This document shows positions 1 to 8,856 of a DNA stretch of 64,000 nucleotides, in pieces. The position numbers were made by a program, and so were the translations under genes. Each line of letters opens with the position of its first letter. Position 1 is the first letter of the stretch. The notes beneath the pieces were generated by a model. It ran no database searches and was not told the origin of the DNA. It worked only from the letters and a program-made list of their open reading frames with translations. The stretch lies in contig JAKVAY010000036.1 in NCBI GenBank assembly GCA_022447185.1, positions 45,139 through 109,138 on the forward strand. Reading direction: 5' to 3'. Source of the DNA: Fuerstiella sp. (GTDB taxonomy: Bacteria > Planctomycetota > Planctomycetia > Planctomycetales > Planctomycetaceae).

Positions 1-259
1 CATCGCGCGCCCGTGTAATCTTTTCTCCCTGCATGGACCCGGACTTGTCCAGCACGATCGCCACGTTGGCTGCCGGACGTGGCGTGTCCGTTGTCAGAAG
101 AAATCCGTCCAGTCCGACTCGAATCCACGTCATCTGTTTTTCGCCGGCCTTAAGCACGGAGTGTACCGGTGAGACGTCCAGTTTAATTTGATCAGCCACT
201 GCTAGTTGAGTTCCACCGGCAATCACACAGCCCATCACAGTCAGCATGAGATTTCTCAT
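1..259 (-). CDS. Secreted von Willebrand factor A (VWA) domain protein, N-terminal part
   Basis: Only the first 86 residues lie in the window; the rest continues beyond base 1. The start ATG at 259-257 is preceded by a GAGGAG Shine-Dalgarno site about 9 bases upstream (269-274 on the plus strand). The protein opens with a hydrophobic signal peptide ending near LAVADQ, then after about 45 residues reaches NVAIVLDKSGSMQGEK, which carries the DxSxS metal-ion-dependent adhesion site of VWA domains. Secreted or lipid-tethered VWA proteins of this kind bind divalent metals and protein partners, but the partner cannot be named here. Confidence 0.8.
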   Translation of the reverse strand, partial: MRNLMLTVMGCVIAGGTQLAVADQIKLDVSPVHSVLKAGEKQMTWIRVGLDGFLLTTDTPRPAANVAIVLDKSGSMQGEKITRARD

Positions 260-602
260 CACAAAAAACTCCTCATTTCAGTTTGAGAGGTCATTGGTTA
301 CTGCGAATTAGACGCCGAACACCCGATCAGGTGGTCAGACCGGTGTCAGAACATTGTAAAAGATTTGTATGCCCCTGCCGGGAATCCGAAATCAACTCAT
401 TCCTGTCAGGTCGTGACACCCGTTGATTTAGGAACGCAGGCTGTCAATCTCCCTCACTCCTGGACGGCAGGAACTCACTTGTCGGAACCAGAATCCGAAC
501 CTCGTGGTTGTCAGGTCTGTCGGACCTCTGTAAAATTCTGCCGCTTCTGAGCCCAAAAGGTTCAATCGCCGGCGAATTCCCGTTCAGAATTCTCCCCATC
601 AA
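260..602. other. Intergenic region between VWA gene and tRNA-Leu
   Basis: No convincing gene. It holds the leader of the minus-strand VWA gene and a good sigma70-like promoter for the tRNA (508-536). Short ORFs in this stretch have no recognisable product. Confidence 0.5.
508..536 (+). promoter_or_regulatory. Sigma70-type promoter for tRNA-Leu
   Basis: TTGTCA at 508-513 and TAAAAT at 531-536 are separated by exactly 17 bases, close to the -35/-10 consensus. The predicted start near 543 would give a roughly 60-base leader before the tRNA at 603. The spacer itself contains a small AGGTC/GACCT inverted repeat. Promoter use is inferred. Confidence 0.5.
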
Positions 603-687
603 GCCCCGGTGGCGGAATTGGCAGACGCGCATGATTCAGGTTCATGTGCCCGTAATGGGCGTGGAGGTTCGACTCCTCTCCGGGGCA
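603..687 (+). tRNA. tRNA-Leu(CAG)
   Basis: The 85-nt sequence folds as a class II tRNA. The 7-bp acceptor stem GCCCCGG/CCGGGGC is perfect; the D arm is GCG...CGC; the anticodon stem CATGA/TCATG closes the loop TTCAGGT with anticodon CAG; there is a long variable arm (GCCC..GGGC) and a T arm GGAGG-TTCGACT-CCTCT. The discriminator base is A. The 3' CCA is not encoded. A promoter lies upstream and a strong terminator immediately downstream, so it is a single-gene transcription unit. The integrase remnant directly behind it suggests its 3' end served as an attachment site. Confidence 0.95.
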
Positions 688-717
688 AAAAGCACGGTCT
701 TCTGACCGTGCTTTTTT
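688..717 (+). terminator. Rho-independent terminator after tRNA-Leu
   Basis: An 8-bp stem GCACGGTC/GACCGTGC (692-699, 704-711) with a TTCT loop is followed by six T residues and preceded by a run of A, so it could act on both strands. Confidence 0.9.
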
Positions 718-1370
718 ATTGGCCATGTGGCTTTTTTCTCGCCAGTGGCACATTCAGTGGCACACGGTTTTCTTGGAGTTTTCACCGTTTCGCACGTCTT
801 CTGTGCCACCGTTTCGGACTGCATTTGGTTGAACTGATCGAAGTGGTGATCATCGACCTAAGCGTAGCTGTCGTTCTGAACTTTGACGGAATGCCCGATC
901 CAGGCGGCCACCACGTGAGCCGGCATTTCTGAGTCCAGCCACTCCGTTTCGCACGACGCTTTAAGGTTCTGAATGAGCTTCGGCCACGGTTGCAAACCAG
1001 CGTTCTTAATGATCTGCAGAAATGGTTTGTGCAGATTGAAATTGTTGGTTGAGTAACGCGTGACGACCTGTTCGGTGCCTTCTTCAGCTTCGTTAAATGC
1101 CGCTTCCAGGTACGACAAGACGGGACTAATTGGAACCATTCGACTTTCCCGCCCTTCATGTTGAGCTGTCTTTGGTGATCGCACCCGGAACCGCCCCTGA
1201 TCCCACAGAACATCCGCCCAGGTGATACCGAAGATTTCCATCTTCCGAAGACCAGCCAACCGCCACAGGGCAATTATAAGATTCCACTGCGTGTCCGGGG
1301 CAGCATCAATTAACTTCGCTGTCATTTCCGACGTAACGAAATAGTCACGGACACGATTTGGCCGACTCAC
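718..1370 (-). pseudogene. Decayed tyrosine recombinase (integrase) next to tRNA-Leu
   Basis: A 170-residue frame from a GTG at 1370 to a stop at 858 matches only the catalytic half of a tyrosine recombinase: GLRKME carries the first box Arg, WPKLIQNLKAS corresponds to the QNLRAS box of planctomycete integrases but has Lys in place of the catalytic Arg, HVVAAWIGH is the next box and SYA contains the nucleophilic Tyr. The codon after this Tyr-Ala is TAG where the family usually has CAG (Gln); the frame then stays open through a typical tail (VDDHHFDQF onward) and runs on through the terminator into the tRNA gene. The N-terminal DNA-binding domain is absent, and the first codon overlaps the stop of the DUF1501 gene by one base. 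Together these point to a truncated, mutated relic. The boundary at 718 is nominal, since readthrough continues into the tRNA. Confidence 0.8.
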
Positions 1371-2803
1371 TACGTGAGAATATCGTGCAGCACATGTCCG
1401 GACACATCGGTCAGGCGGAAATCCCGTCCCTGGAAGCGATGTGTCAAACGTTCATGATCGATTCCAAACAGATGCAGCAGGGTGGCGTGCAAATCGTTGA
1501 CATGTACTTTGTTCTCGATCGCCTCGTAACCCAGTTCGTCGGTGGCGCCCCAGGTAAGACCCCCCTTCACTGCACCTCCGGCCAGGAACATCGAAAATCC
1601 CATAATGTGGTGATCACGGCCGGATCCCTGTGCCATTGGAGTGCGTCCAAATTCTCCACCCCAGATGATCAGTGTATCATCCAGCATTCCCCGCTGCTTC
1701 AGGTCCTGAATCAGTGCGGTCGTGCCCTGGTCGACAAGACTCGCCGTCCGTTTGGCCCCGTCTTTGACACCGCCGTGATGGTCCCAGCCACGATGGTAAA
1801 GCTGAATAAACCGTACGCCGCGTTCCGCAAGTCGGCGTGCCAGCAGACAGTTTGAAGCAAACGATCCGTCACCACCTTCGGTTCCATACATTTTGAGAAT
1901 GTGGTCTGGTTCGCCCGAAACATTCATCAGTTCGGGCACTGACGACTGCATGCGAAACGCCAATTCATACTGGCTAATACGAGTCGCAATTTCCGGATCC
2001 TGGAATGCTTCGTTGCCAATGCGATTCAGTTGCTGCACGGCTGATATTACCTGTCGCTGATTTGCAAGACCTACACCGCCGGGGCTGTTTACGTAAAGAA
2101 CCGGATCGCCCTGTGATCGAAATTCGACACCCTGAAACCTGCTGGGCAGAAATCCGCTGTGCCACTGTCGCGCAGCAATGGGCTGCGACTGACCACCACC
2201 GACCGACGTGAGCACAACGTATCCCGGCATGTCTTCACATTCACTACCCAGGCCATAAAGCGTCCAGGAACCCATTGACGGCCGACCGGGGATGCTTGTT
2301 CCGGTGTTCATGACGGTGTGTGCCGGATCATGATTGATCTGATCGGTCTGCATGGAATTAATGATGCAAATGTCGTCAGCCAATGTACTGATATGTGGAA
2401 ATACATCACTCAACAGCTGTCCGGATTCGCCATGAGGTCGGAACGGATGCTGGGGCGCCAGGCATTTGAGTTCTCGTCCCTGCAATTGCGCAATCTGACG
2501 TCCGTTCGTAAATGACTCGGGCATCGACTGCCCATTCATTTCCGCAAGCTTCGGCTTGTGGTCCAGCGTTTCCAGGTGCGAAGGTCCACCCGCCATGCAT
2601 AAATGGATCACCCGACGAATTCGCTGTGTTCGATGCAAAGGCTGCACAACTCCACGCCAGCGCGGCACAGAAACATCAGATTTTTCGGCTGCGTCTGTCC
2701 GATCCATTATTGAGTGGAGCGCAACAGCGCCAACACCAGCGGCCCCCTGGCGCAGAAATGTACGACGACAGGCGTCCGTTCGGATAGCTTCGATCGGATT
2801 CAT
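1370..2803 (-). CDS. DUF1501 family protein, Tat-exported
   Basis: Protein of 477 residues of the DUF1501 (sulfatase-like fold) family that is greatly expanded in Planctomycetes. The N-terminus has a twin-arginine signal, RRTFLRQGAAGVGAVAL. Conserved family blocks are visible: IHLCMAGGPSHLETLDHKP, MQTDQINHDPAHTVMNTG, GWDHHGGVKDG, IIWGGEFGRTP, GRDHHIMGF, and the C-terminal GRDFRLTDVSGHV. I chose the ATG at 2803; a TTG five codons upstream is possible. It lies 42 bases downstream of the DUF1553 gene on the same strand, the usual planctomycete pairing, so the two are probably co-transcribed. The biochemical role of the pair is not known; secreted oxidative or glycan-related chemistry has been suggested for the group. 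Confidence 0.9.
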   Translation of the reverse strand: MNPIEAIRTDACRRTFLRQGAAGVGAVALHSIMDRTDAAEKSDVSVPRWRGVVQPLHRTQRIRRVIHLCMAGGPSHLETLDHKPKLAEMNGQSMPESFTNGRQIAQLQGRELKCLAPQHPFRPHGESGQLLSDVFPHISTLADDICIINSMQTDQINHDPAHTVMNTGTSIPGRPSMGSWTLYGLGSECEDMPGYVVLTSVGGGQSQPIAARQWHSGFLPSRFQGVEFRSQGDPVLYVNSPGGVGLANQRQVISAVQQLNRIGNEAFQDPEIATRISQYELAFRMQSSVPELMNVSGEPDHILKMYGTEGGDGSFASNCLLARRLAERGVRFIQLYHRGWDHHGGVKDGAKRTASLVDQGTTALIQDLKQRGMLDDTLIIWGGEFGRTPMAQGSGRDHHIMGFSMFLAGGAVKGGLTWGATDELGYEAIENKVHVNDLHATLLHLFGIDHERLTHRFQGRDFRLTDVSGHVLHDILT

Positions 2804-2845
2804 AATTAAGACCACCAACGAGCGACATCAGTCGCCTGTCTATAT

Positions 2846-5800
2846 TCAGTTACGTGTAATAAACTCATGCATATTAAAGACAGCACGTGTCACAGCCGTC
2901 CATGCCGCAAGCTCCACAGAATTGATATCGTCCGGGACGCGATGTAACCCGACAGACACCGACTGTTTGGCCGCATCAGATTGATTCGTGTAATGCTGAC
3001 GCTGTGAGTCCAGCAGTGACTGCAGAACGACAGCTTCGTCCTGCTGGACAGACCGAGACAGCGCACGCCGCATAATCCAGTCGAGACGCCCTGTGTCAGC
3101 TGTACCACCCTGACGAATTGCTCGCTCGGCAAACACTCGTGCCGCCTCTACATAAGACGGATCGTTCAGCAGCACAAGAGCAGCAAGCGGCGTGTTGGAT
3201 TGAGGCCGTTCAGCCGTACATTCTTCGCGAGGGGGAGCGTCAAATGATTTCATGGCCGGATGCAGAAACTGCCGTTGCCAGTGCGTATAGACACCACGCC
3301 GGTATTGATTGGTACCGCCGTCGGACTGGTATTTGCGTGCCGGGAAATTCAAATGGCGATACAAGCCCACCGGCTGATATGGTTTGGCACTTCGCCCGCC
3401 GAGCCTGTGCACAAGCAGGCCACTGACGCTCAATGCGTTGTCACGGACAAACTCCGCTTCCAGGCGAAATCGCGACTGACGTGCCAGCAGTCGGTTGTTT
3501 GGATCAACATCACGGAGATCGTCCCTCATCAGCGATGACTGCCGATACGCTGCTGATGTCACCATCAATCGAATCATATGCTTCACATCCCAGCCACTTT
3601 CCATAAATTCGACAGCCAGCGTATCCAGAAGTTCCGGATACACAGGAGCTTCTCCCTGCGATCCAATGTCATCCAGAACTCGAGAAATTCCGGTTCCGTA
3701 AAACATTTTCCACAGTCGATTTACAAAGACGCGTGCGGTGAGCGGATTTAGATCTGAGACCAGCCAGTTTGCCAGGTCAAGTCGGGTCAATCGACCGACG
3801 GAATCGATCTGCGGCAGAAACCGTGGTACACCCGGCTGAACGACCTCGCCGCTGATGTCCATCCAGTCACCCCTGCCGAGAACTCGCATCTCGCGGGGTT
3901 CGACCGACACAGAGATTAACGTTGTGCGAGTGTGTTTTTCTGTAAGCCTCTGTTGCTGATCCATCAGTTTCGCAAGCTGCTCACGAATTGGATTGAGCTG
4001 CGATGCAATGGATCGAAAATGCGCAGCCAAATCTGCGTGCTGCTCGGAAGTCCGCGACTCCGCCACGGTCAGCAGAATTTCACGGATGTCTGCAGGCTGT
4101 TTCATGATGGGGTCGACAAGCAAAGACGTGCGCGCGGTCGTAACCCACAGACGAAAACGTCCGATGCTGAAGTCAGGCGCCGCGTCGTGATTCTGTTCGA
4201 GCCGAAACGTGAACTCCGGCGCCGAAACCGGCTCAATCGTTTCCACGATCAGATTGTGAGCACGACCGAACTGAGGCGCAACAGCCCAGCCCCAGCTACT
4301 GCCTTTTTCATCCCCGTCAATCACACTGGCGGCGTTCCACACTTTGTATGGATTCTGATCGACATCGGTGGTTTGTTCGAAATCAGCCTGTGCATTTTGG
4401 AGGCGGACTGGTGCCCCGGCAGCCTCGACACGGAGCTCACTTAGCACAAAGTTACCGTCTTTGGCCCGTCCAGGGCCCGAGTGCGGCAATGACTCATCTG
4501 GAAGGACTTCAAGGCGAATACCGGTGATCCCTTCCAGCGATGTCTTCGCAACGACCGTGTAAGTGTTGCCGGTACTGACAGGTCCCGATGAAACAATCGA
4601 TCCATCGTCCTGAATTGTAAGCGTGCTTCCCTGCGTCGCAGCAGCGGAGACAATCTCTACCTGTTGCCAGTCCATCCGGGTTTTTAACTGAAACTGCTCC
4701 CAGTCCCTCTGGGCAGCTTCGAGTTCAGGTGTATTCTTTGTAAGAATCTGATTGAGCGTTTCAATCTGTTCTCGAATCGGGTCAAGAAGTGTCGGCAGTT
4801 CATCGTCCGGGACTTTGATCGATGGCCCCCAGTTCCCGGCCTGAGCCAGTCCCTCTTCCTTGATATCCGCAAAGAACGCAGCAAATCGATAAAAATCTTT
4901 AGTAGTGAACGGATCGAATTTATGGTCGTGGCATTCGGCGCAGCCAATGGTTGATCCAAGCCACACCGAACCGGCTGTACGTACACGATCAGCGGCGTAT
5001 TTGGCCAGATATTCCTTTGGCTGGACACCACCTTCAGCCGACATCATTCCCAGTTTGTTGTACCCGGATGCCACCAACTGATCCCGGGTTGGGTTCGGGA
5101 GCAGGTCACCTCCTATTTGTTCTCGGGTAAACTGATCAAACGGCATATTCGAATTAAATGCATCGATGACGTAGTCACGGTACGGTGAGATGCTGACATC
5201 CTGGTCACCGTGATAGCCAACGCTGTCCGCGTACCGAACGAGATCCAGCCATTGAACCGCCATCCGTTCTCCAAACCGAGGTGACCGCAGCAGTTCGTCG
5301 ACCAGAATTGACCATGAATTCTCATCGCTGGAATTCATAACGGCGTCAACCTGATCCAATGTCGGAGGCAGACCGAGCAGATCAAACGAAAGTCGGCGAA
5401 TCAGAATTCGCCGATCAGACTCGGGGGACGGTTCAATACCGTCATTCTGCAGTCGGGCCTGAATGAACTGATCGATCCAGTTGCGAACGCGAACACTGCG
5501 ATTGACGATTGGTGGTTCAGACCGCTGTGGAGGCGACCACGCCCACTGATCAGACCAGATTGCGCCCTGGCGGACCCATGTCACTAACAGTTGTTTTTGT
5601 TCCTGTGTGAGCTTCTTGCGATGCGTCGCAGGAGGCATTATTTCGTCCTGATCCTCGGACAGTATTCGTCGAATCAGCTCACTTTCCTCAGGTTTGCCGG
5701 GGACGAGAGCAAACTTACCATCAATTTCATGCATCGCTCCATCACGAATGTCCAGTCTCAGAACACTCTCACGAGCCTGCTCATCCGGTCCGTGGCACGT

Positions 5801-5935
5801 ATAACAGTTGTCCGAGAGAATCGGGCGGATGTCCCGATCAAAATGGATTTTGGCCTCGTCAGCTCGAACGAAACCGATTGTTGCCAAACAGGTCAGTATG
5901 AGCAGACAGAATCGCATGCGATTGAGTTGATACAT
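2846..5935 (-). CDS. Secreted PSCyt1/DUF1549/DUF1553 cytochrome c-type protein
   Basis: About 1029 residues from the ATG at 5935, chosen because it directly precedes a signal peptide (MRFCLLILTCLATIGFVRADE); longer in-frame starts reach 6037. Right after the signal comes the planctomycete cytochrome c domain with CYTCHGPD (C44-H48) and later MPP as the likely axial Met region. DUF1549 follows, with RRLSFDLLGLPPT, ERMAVQWLDLVRYADS and a second Cys/His cluster CAECHDHKFDPFT. A middle beta-rich insertion (about 420-620) resembles the concanavalin-like domain of this family. DUF1553 forms the C-terminus (LTARVFVNRLWKMFYGTGI, RQSRFRLEAEFVRDNAL). It is the upstream partner of the DUF1501 gene. Family function is unknown; the heme motif indicates a redox role outside the cytoplasm. 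Confidence 0.92.
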   Translation of the reverse strand: MYQLNRMRFCLLILTCLATIGFVRADEAKIHFDRDIRPILSDNCYTCHGPDEQARESVLRLDIRDGAMHEIDGKFALVPGKPEESELIRRILSEDQDEIMPPATHRKKLTQEQKQLLVTWVRQGAIWSDQWAWSPPQRSEPPIVNRSVRVRNWIDQFIQARLQNDGIEPSPESDRRILIRRLSFDLLGLPPTLDQVDAVMNSSDENSWSILVDELLRSPRFGERMAVQWLDLVRYADSVGYHGDQDVSISPYRDYVIDAFNSNMPFDQFTREQIGGDLLPNPTRDQLVASGYNKLGMMSAEGGVQPKEYLAKYAADRVRTAGSVWLGSTIGCAECHDHKFDPFTTKDFYRFAAFFADIKEEGLAQAGNWGPSIKVPDDELPTLLDPIREQIETLNQILTKNTPELEAAQRDWEQFQLKTRMDWQQVEIVSAAATQGSTLTIQDDGSIVSSGPVSTGNTYTVVAKTSLEGITGIRLEVLPDESLPHSGPGRAKDGNFVLSELRVEAAGAPVRLQNAQADFEQTTDVDQNPYKVWNAASVIDGDEKGSSWGWAVAPQFGRAHNLIVETIEPVSAPEFTFRLEQNHDAAPDFSIGRFRLWVTTARTSLLVDPIMKQPADIREILLTVAESRTSEQHADLAAHFRSIASQLNPIREQLAKLMDQQQRLTEKHTRTTLISVSVEPREMRVLGRGDWMDISGEVVQPGVPRFLPQIDSVGRLTRLDLANWLVSDLNPLTARVFVNRLWKMFYGTGISRVLDDIGSQGEAPVYPELLDTLAVEFMESGWDVKHMIRLMVTSAAYRQSSLMRDDLRDVDPNNRLLARQSRFRLEAEFVRDNALSVSGLLVHRLGGRSAKPYQPVGLYRHLNFPARKYQSDGGTNQYRRGVYTHWQRQFLHPAMKSFDAPPREECTAERPQSNTPLAALVLLNDPSYVEAARVFAERAIRQGGTADTGRLDWIMRRALSRSVQQDEAVVLQSLLDSQRQHYTNQSDAAKQSVSVGLHRVPDDINSVELAAWTAVTRAVFNMHEFITRN

Positions 5936-6539
5936 GGTGTGAGGATGGCTGGCCATGAACTGCTGGTTCGATAAATTGAATGTGAAAAATACGATCGAAG
6001 ATACGTAGAATTGTTCACATGTCCACGGTTGGGTCAACAGAGGAAGACAAGGGATCCCCTATGACACCGCAAGCGTTCCAACCAGTCAAGGAATCAAGGC
6101 GACAGTACATCGTTTTAGAGTCGACCCGGCTGCAAAAAGGCTCTGAGTACGCCGATCGATGTGTGATTTGGCAGTAGAAGAAGACGGAAGGACGAACAGA
6201 CTGCCCTGAAGGCAAAAGAATCCATCGGCTGACAAACGAACCTGAGAAGCCCGGATGGCACGCGGCATATCACAGCGAAGCTCGGTGCTGAGATCTTGTG
6301 CATGCCACATATGGCATGCTGTCTCCAAGGCCTTGTGGCCTGGGCACGTTGAATATTTGACTGCCGCATGAAGTGACAGACATCATCTTCTCAGAGGTCG
6401 AACGGCAGTCTGACTCCTAAGAATTTCAGCTTTCTGCCTCGCCGGACTTTCAGACGAGCTCGCAGGACACTGGAATATTGGTCGGGCAGGTTCGTCCGAT
6501 CCATCTGTCAATACCTCACACTGACTTCAGCCTGATCCT
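5936..6539. other. Intergenic region between divergent DUF1553 and aminotransferase genes
   Basis: No supported gene in 604 bases. Two small adjacent hairpins are visible: CATGCCA-CATA-TGGCATG at 6301-6318 and AGGCC-TTGT-GGCCT at about 6328-6341. A longer-range GGCAGT...ACTGCC pair lies near 6170-6205. Promoters for the two divergent genes must be here but no consensus hexamers stand out. Confidence 0.4.
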
Positions 6540-7748
6540 ATGTACACCTCGACCCTCGTCAATCAGCTCAAACCGTCCGCCACTATCGCTGCCGCAGCCA
6601 AAGCTCGAGAGTTGCGATCTCAGGGCGTGAATGTCCTGGAATTCACACTCGGTGAGCCCGATTTCACAACACCATCCCATGTCTGTGAAGCAGCGAAACG
6701 TGCCATCGATGCAGGGCACACACACTACACCGCCGCTACCGGAATTCCGGAACTCAAGCAGGCCGTCTGTGATGCGTTCGAACGGGACTATGGTATCACG
6801 TGGATGCCGTCAGAAGTCGCCGTGTCCAATGGTGCCAAGCATGCCATTCACAATGTGTTGACCGTTGTTTGTGAGCCAGGCGATGAAGTCATCATCCCAA
6901 CACCCTATTGGGTAAGTTACAGCGCCCTGGTCGAACTCGTCGGTGCTGTTCCGGTCCTTGTCGAAACCACGGAAGAATCCGGCTTCTGTATGACGGCAGA
7001 TCAGTTTCGCGGGGCCATCACCGACAAAACGCGATTGTTGATGCTGAATAGTCCCGGAAATCCAACAGGCGCCGTATATTCGGTCGACGCACTGGAGTCC
7101 CTTGCGAGAGTGGCCGTTGAGAAAGATGTCATCGTGATGTCCGATGAAATCTACGACAAACTCATCTACAAAGGTCACACATTTCGCACATTTGCTTCTT
7201 TCGGAGACGACGTCAAAGAACGAACCATCATTGTCGGCGGGGTAAGTAAGGCCTGGGCGATGACTGGATGGCGAATCGGCTGGACGCTCGCTCCGCAACA
7301 CGTCACGGGTGCAATCACTCGACTGCAGAGCCAGCAAACATCCAATCCCTGCAGTATCAGCCAGCATGCTGCCATTGCTGCGTTGAATGGTCCGCAGGAT
7401 GCCATCGGTGAAATGCTGCAGCAGTTTCAGGAACGTCGCGAATACGTCCTCAATCGTCTTCGATCGATGCCTGGTCTGAGTTTCGCAGACCCCGGCGGTG
7501 CCTTCTATGCATTTTTCAACGTCAGCAGCCATTTTGGACGTACTTTGCCTGGTGGCGCCAGTGTGGACAACAGTTCCGATTTCTGTACCGCTCTGCTGGA
7601 ACATTCCCACGTCGCACTCGTTACCGGTGATGCATTCGGAGCACCAGGCTACGTACGTCTTTCGTTCGCGACCAGCATGGATATTATTAAATCCGGACTG
7701 GATGCTCTGGAGGGATTCATCAGCGGCCCAGTTGCTGCGGGACAATGA
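6540..7748 (+). CDS. Pyridoxal-phosphate aspartate-type aminotransferase (class I)
   Basis: 402 residues, the usual size for the AspAT I-gamma/AAT group. It transfers the amino group of aspartate (or a related amino acid) to 2-oxoglutarate in the cytoplasm. Visible markers: FTLGEPDF near 35, SNGAKHAI around 97-104 (cofactor phosphate binding), PTPYWVSY around 120, NSPGNPTGAVY with N174, SDEIYDKLIY with D202 and Y205, and GGVSKAWAMTGWRIGW with the PLP-binding lysine K237. ATG start at 6540 without a clear Shine-Dalgarno site. Transcribed alone; an inverted repeat 120 bases after the stop may terminate it. Exact amino-acid specificity cannot be read from the sequence. Confidence 0.9.
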   Translation: MYTSTLVNQLKPSATIAAAAKARELRSQGVNVLEFTLGEPDFTTPSHVCEAAKRAIDAGHTHYTAATGIPELKQAVCDAFERDYGITWMPSEVAVSNGAKHAIHNVLTVVCEPGDEVIIPTPYWVSYSALVELVGAVPVLVETTEESGFCMTADQFRGAITDKTRLLMLNSPGNPTGAVYSVDALESLARVAVEKDVIVMSDEIYDKLIYKGHTFRTFASFGDDVKERTIIVGGVSKAWAMTGWRIGWTLAPQHVTGAITRLQSQQTSNPCSISQHAAIAALNGPQDAIGEMLQQFQERREYVLNRLRSMPGLSFADPGGAFYAFFNVSSHFGRTLPGGASVDNSSDFCTALLEHSHVALVTGDAFGAPGYVRLSFATSMDIIKSGLDALEGFISGPVAAGQ

Positions 7749-7869
7749 GTTGGCAAAGCAGAAACCAGGCTTCTGCGAAAACGGTTGCTGTCGCTTGTTG
7801 TTTTACTGTACTTCATCCGTTTCGGCAGTTGGTTCGGAGCTGCGGCTCTCTGTCTGAAATCCGGGTTCA

Positions 7870-7904
7870 TTGGACTTCACAATGCAACCTGTTTGGAAGT
7901 CCAA
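7870..7904. repeat. Inverted repeat between aminotransferase and ECF sigma genes
   Basis: TTGGACTTC (7870-7878) and GAAGTCCAA (7896-7904) are perfect 9-bp arms around a 17-base spacer. The right arm is itself part of a smaller TTTGGA-AG-TCCAAA palindrome. It could be a factor-independent terminator of the aminotransferase gene or an operator for the sigma-factor gene that begins 89 bases later. No T-run follows directly. Confidence 0.5.
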
Positions 7905-7992
7905 ATGTTTCTTAGGTGTGACTGTCTGAATAAGAGGCTATGCTGTCGGGACTCAATAACGTCTGTGCCATATTCTCTCGCTTCGCGGAAGC

Positions 7993-8610
7993 ATGACTCA
8001 ATACACCGACGACGATCGGCAAATGATCCGTCTGCAACAGGGCGACACCCGTGCGTTCGACGAGCTTGCGACAGAGTGGCAGGCACCGCTCTTCGGATTT
8101 TTTCTGCGAAACACCCGCGATCGAGCACTGAGTGAGGATCTGGTCCAGGAGACCCTGCTCCGCCTGTACCGTGCCGCATGGAACTATCTGCCAACGGGAC
8201 AGTTTCGTGGCTGGTTGTTTCGAATCGCTCGTAATCTGGTGATCGATCAGATCCGACGGGCGTCGAGAGATGCTCTCGTGCGCCGTGTGCGTCTGAAGTC
8301 TGATTCCGGTGACGGAGACGCCGCTGATCTGTTGTCACTGCTGCCTGCGGAAATTGTATCGCCCGCCGATCGAGCCTCCCAGTCGGAGTTGAGGGACGCC
8401 GTTAACGATATCCTGAACGACTTACCTGAAGAACAACGGGAAACCTTTCATCTGCATCATTTTAATTCGCTGACCCTGTCGGAAGTGGCCGACGCGATGC
8501 AGACAACAGTACCAACAGCCAAGAGTCGTCTCCGGCTGGCCAAACAAAAACTGAGATACCAACTGTCGTGCCGAGGCTTCTCCGAAGAAACTAAATCCAA
8601 AATCACATGA
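7993..8610 (+). CDS. ECF-type RNA polymerase sigma factor
   Basis: 205 residues with the two-domain layout of extracytoplasmic-function sigma factors. Region 2 spans about 20-90 (DTRAFDELATEW, RDRALSEDLVQETLLRLYRAA, GQFRGWLFRIARNLVIDQIRR). Region 4 spans about 135-190 (LNDLPEEQRETFHLHHFNSLTLSEVADAM, then PTAKSRLRLAKQKLRYQL for -35 recognition). It directs RNA polymerase to a stress or signalling regulon. No anti-sigma factor gene is next to it. The next gene on the same strand, 246 bases on, is a PspA-like envelope protein, which could be a target or simply a neighbour. Confidence 0.9.
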   Translation: MTQYTDDDRQMIRLQQGDTRAFDELATEWQAPLFGFFLRNTRDRALSEDLVQETLLRLYRAAWNYLPTGQFRGWLFRIARNLVIDQIRRASRDALVRRVRLKSDSGDGDAADLLSLLPAEIVSPADRASQSELRDAVNDILNDLPEEQRETFHLHHFNSLTLSEVADAMQTTVPTAKSRLRLAKQKLRYQLSCRGFSEETKSKIT

Positions 8611-8721
8611 TCCAATTGACCGACCGCCGCGTTGAATCTGCTTGTGAACGCAGGACCAGATCAGCCGGACGGACCCTGGGACGAGCATCAGATGAATCTG
8701 TACCAGACTGCAGATGTGAAG

Positions 8722-8763
8722 CGCACGCGTGCGTTTAAATGCAGACTTATTTATGTGTCTGCA
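8722..8763. promoter_or_regulatory. Palindrome cluster upstream of the PspA-like gene
   Basis: A perfect 12-bp palindrome CGCACGCGTGCG (8722-8733) is followed by TTTAAA and a hairpin TGCAGAC (8740-8746) / GTCTGCA (8757-8763) with a 10-base loop. The cluster sits in the 246-base gap between the sigma-factor and PspA-like genes, so it could be an operator, a leader structure or a terminator. No T-run follows. Confidence 0.4.
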
Positions 8764-8856
8764 CTTCGGACCGGTGTGTCTTCATCTCCCGCCCGCCTCA
8801 ATATACGAACAGCAGGGTCATCCCTGCACTCACCCATCGTTTGATGAGATTCAACT

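Noticed and set aside
642-824. Short minus-strand frame ending SRTSTPITGT
   Set aside because: This is the read-through tail of the decayed integrase and the antisense of the tRNA-Leu gene, a well-known source of false proteins.
6810-7745. 311-codon minus-strand frame
   Set aside because: Antisense to the aminotransferase gene, whose plus-strand frame has all family motifs.
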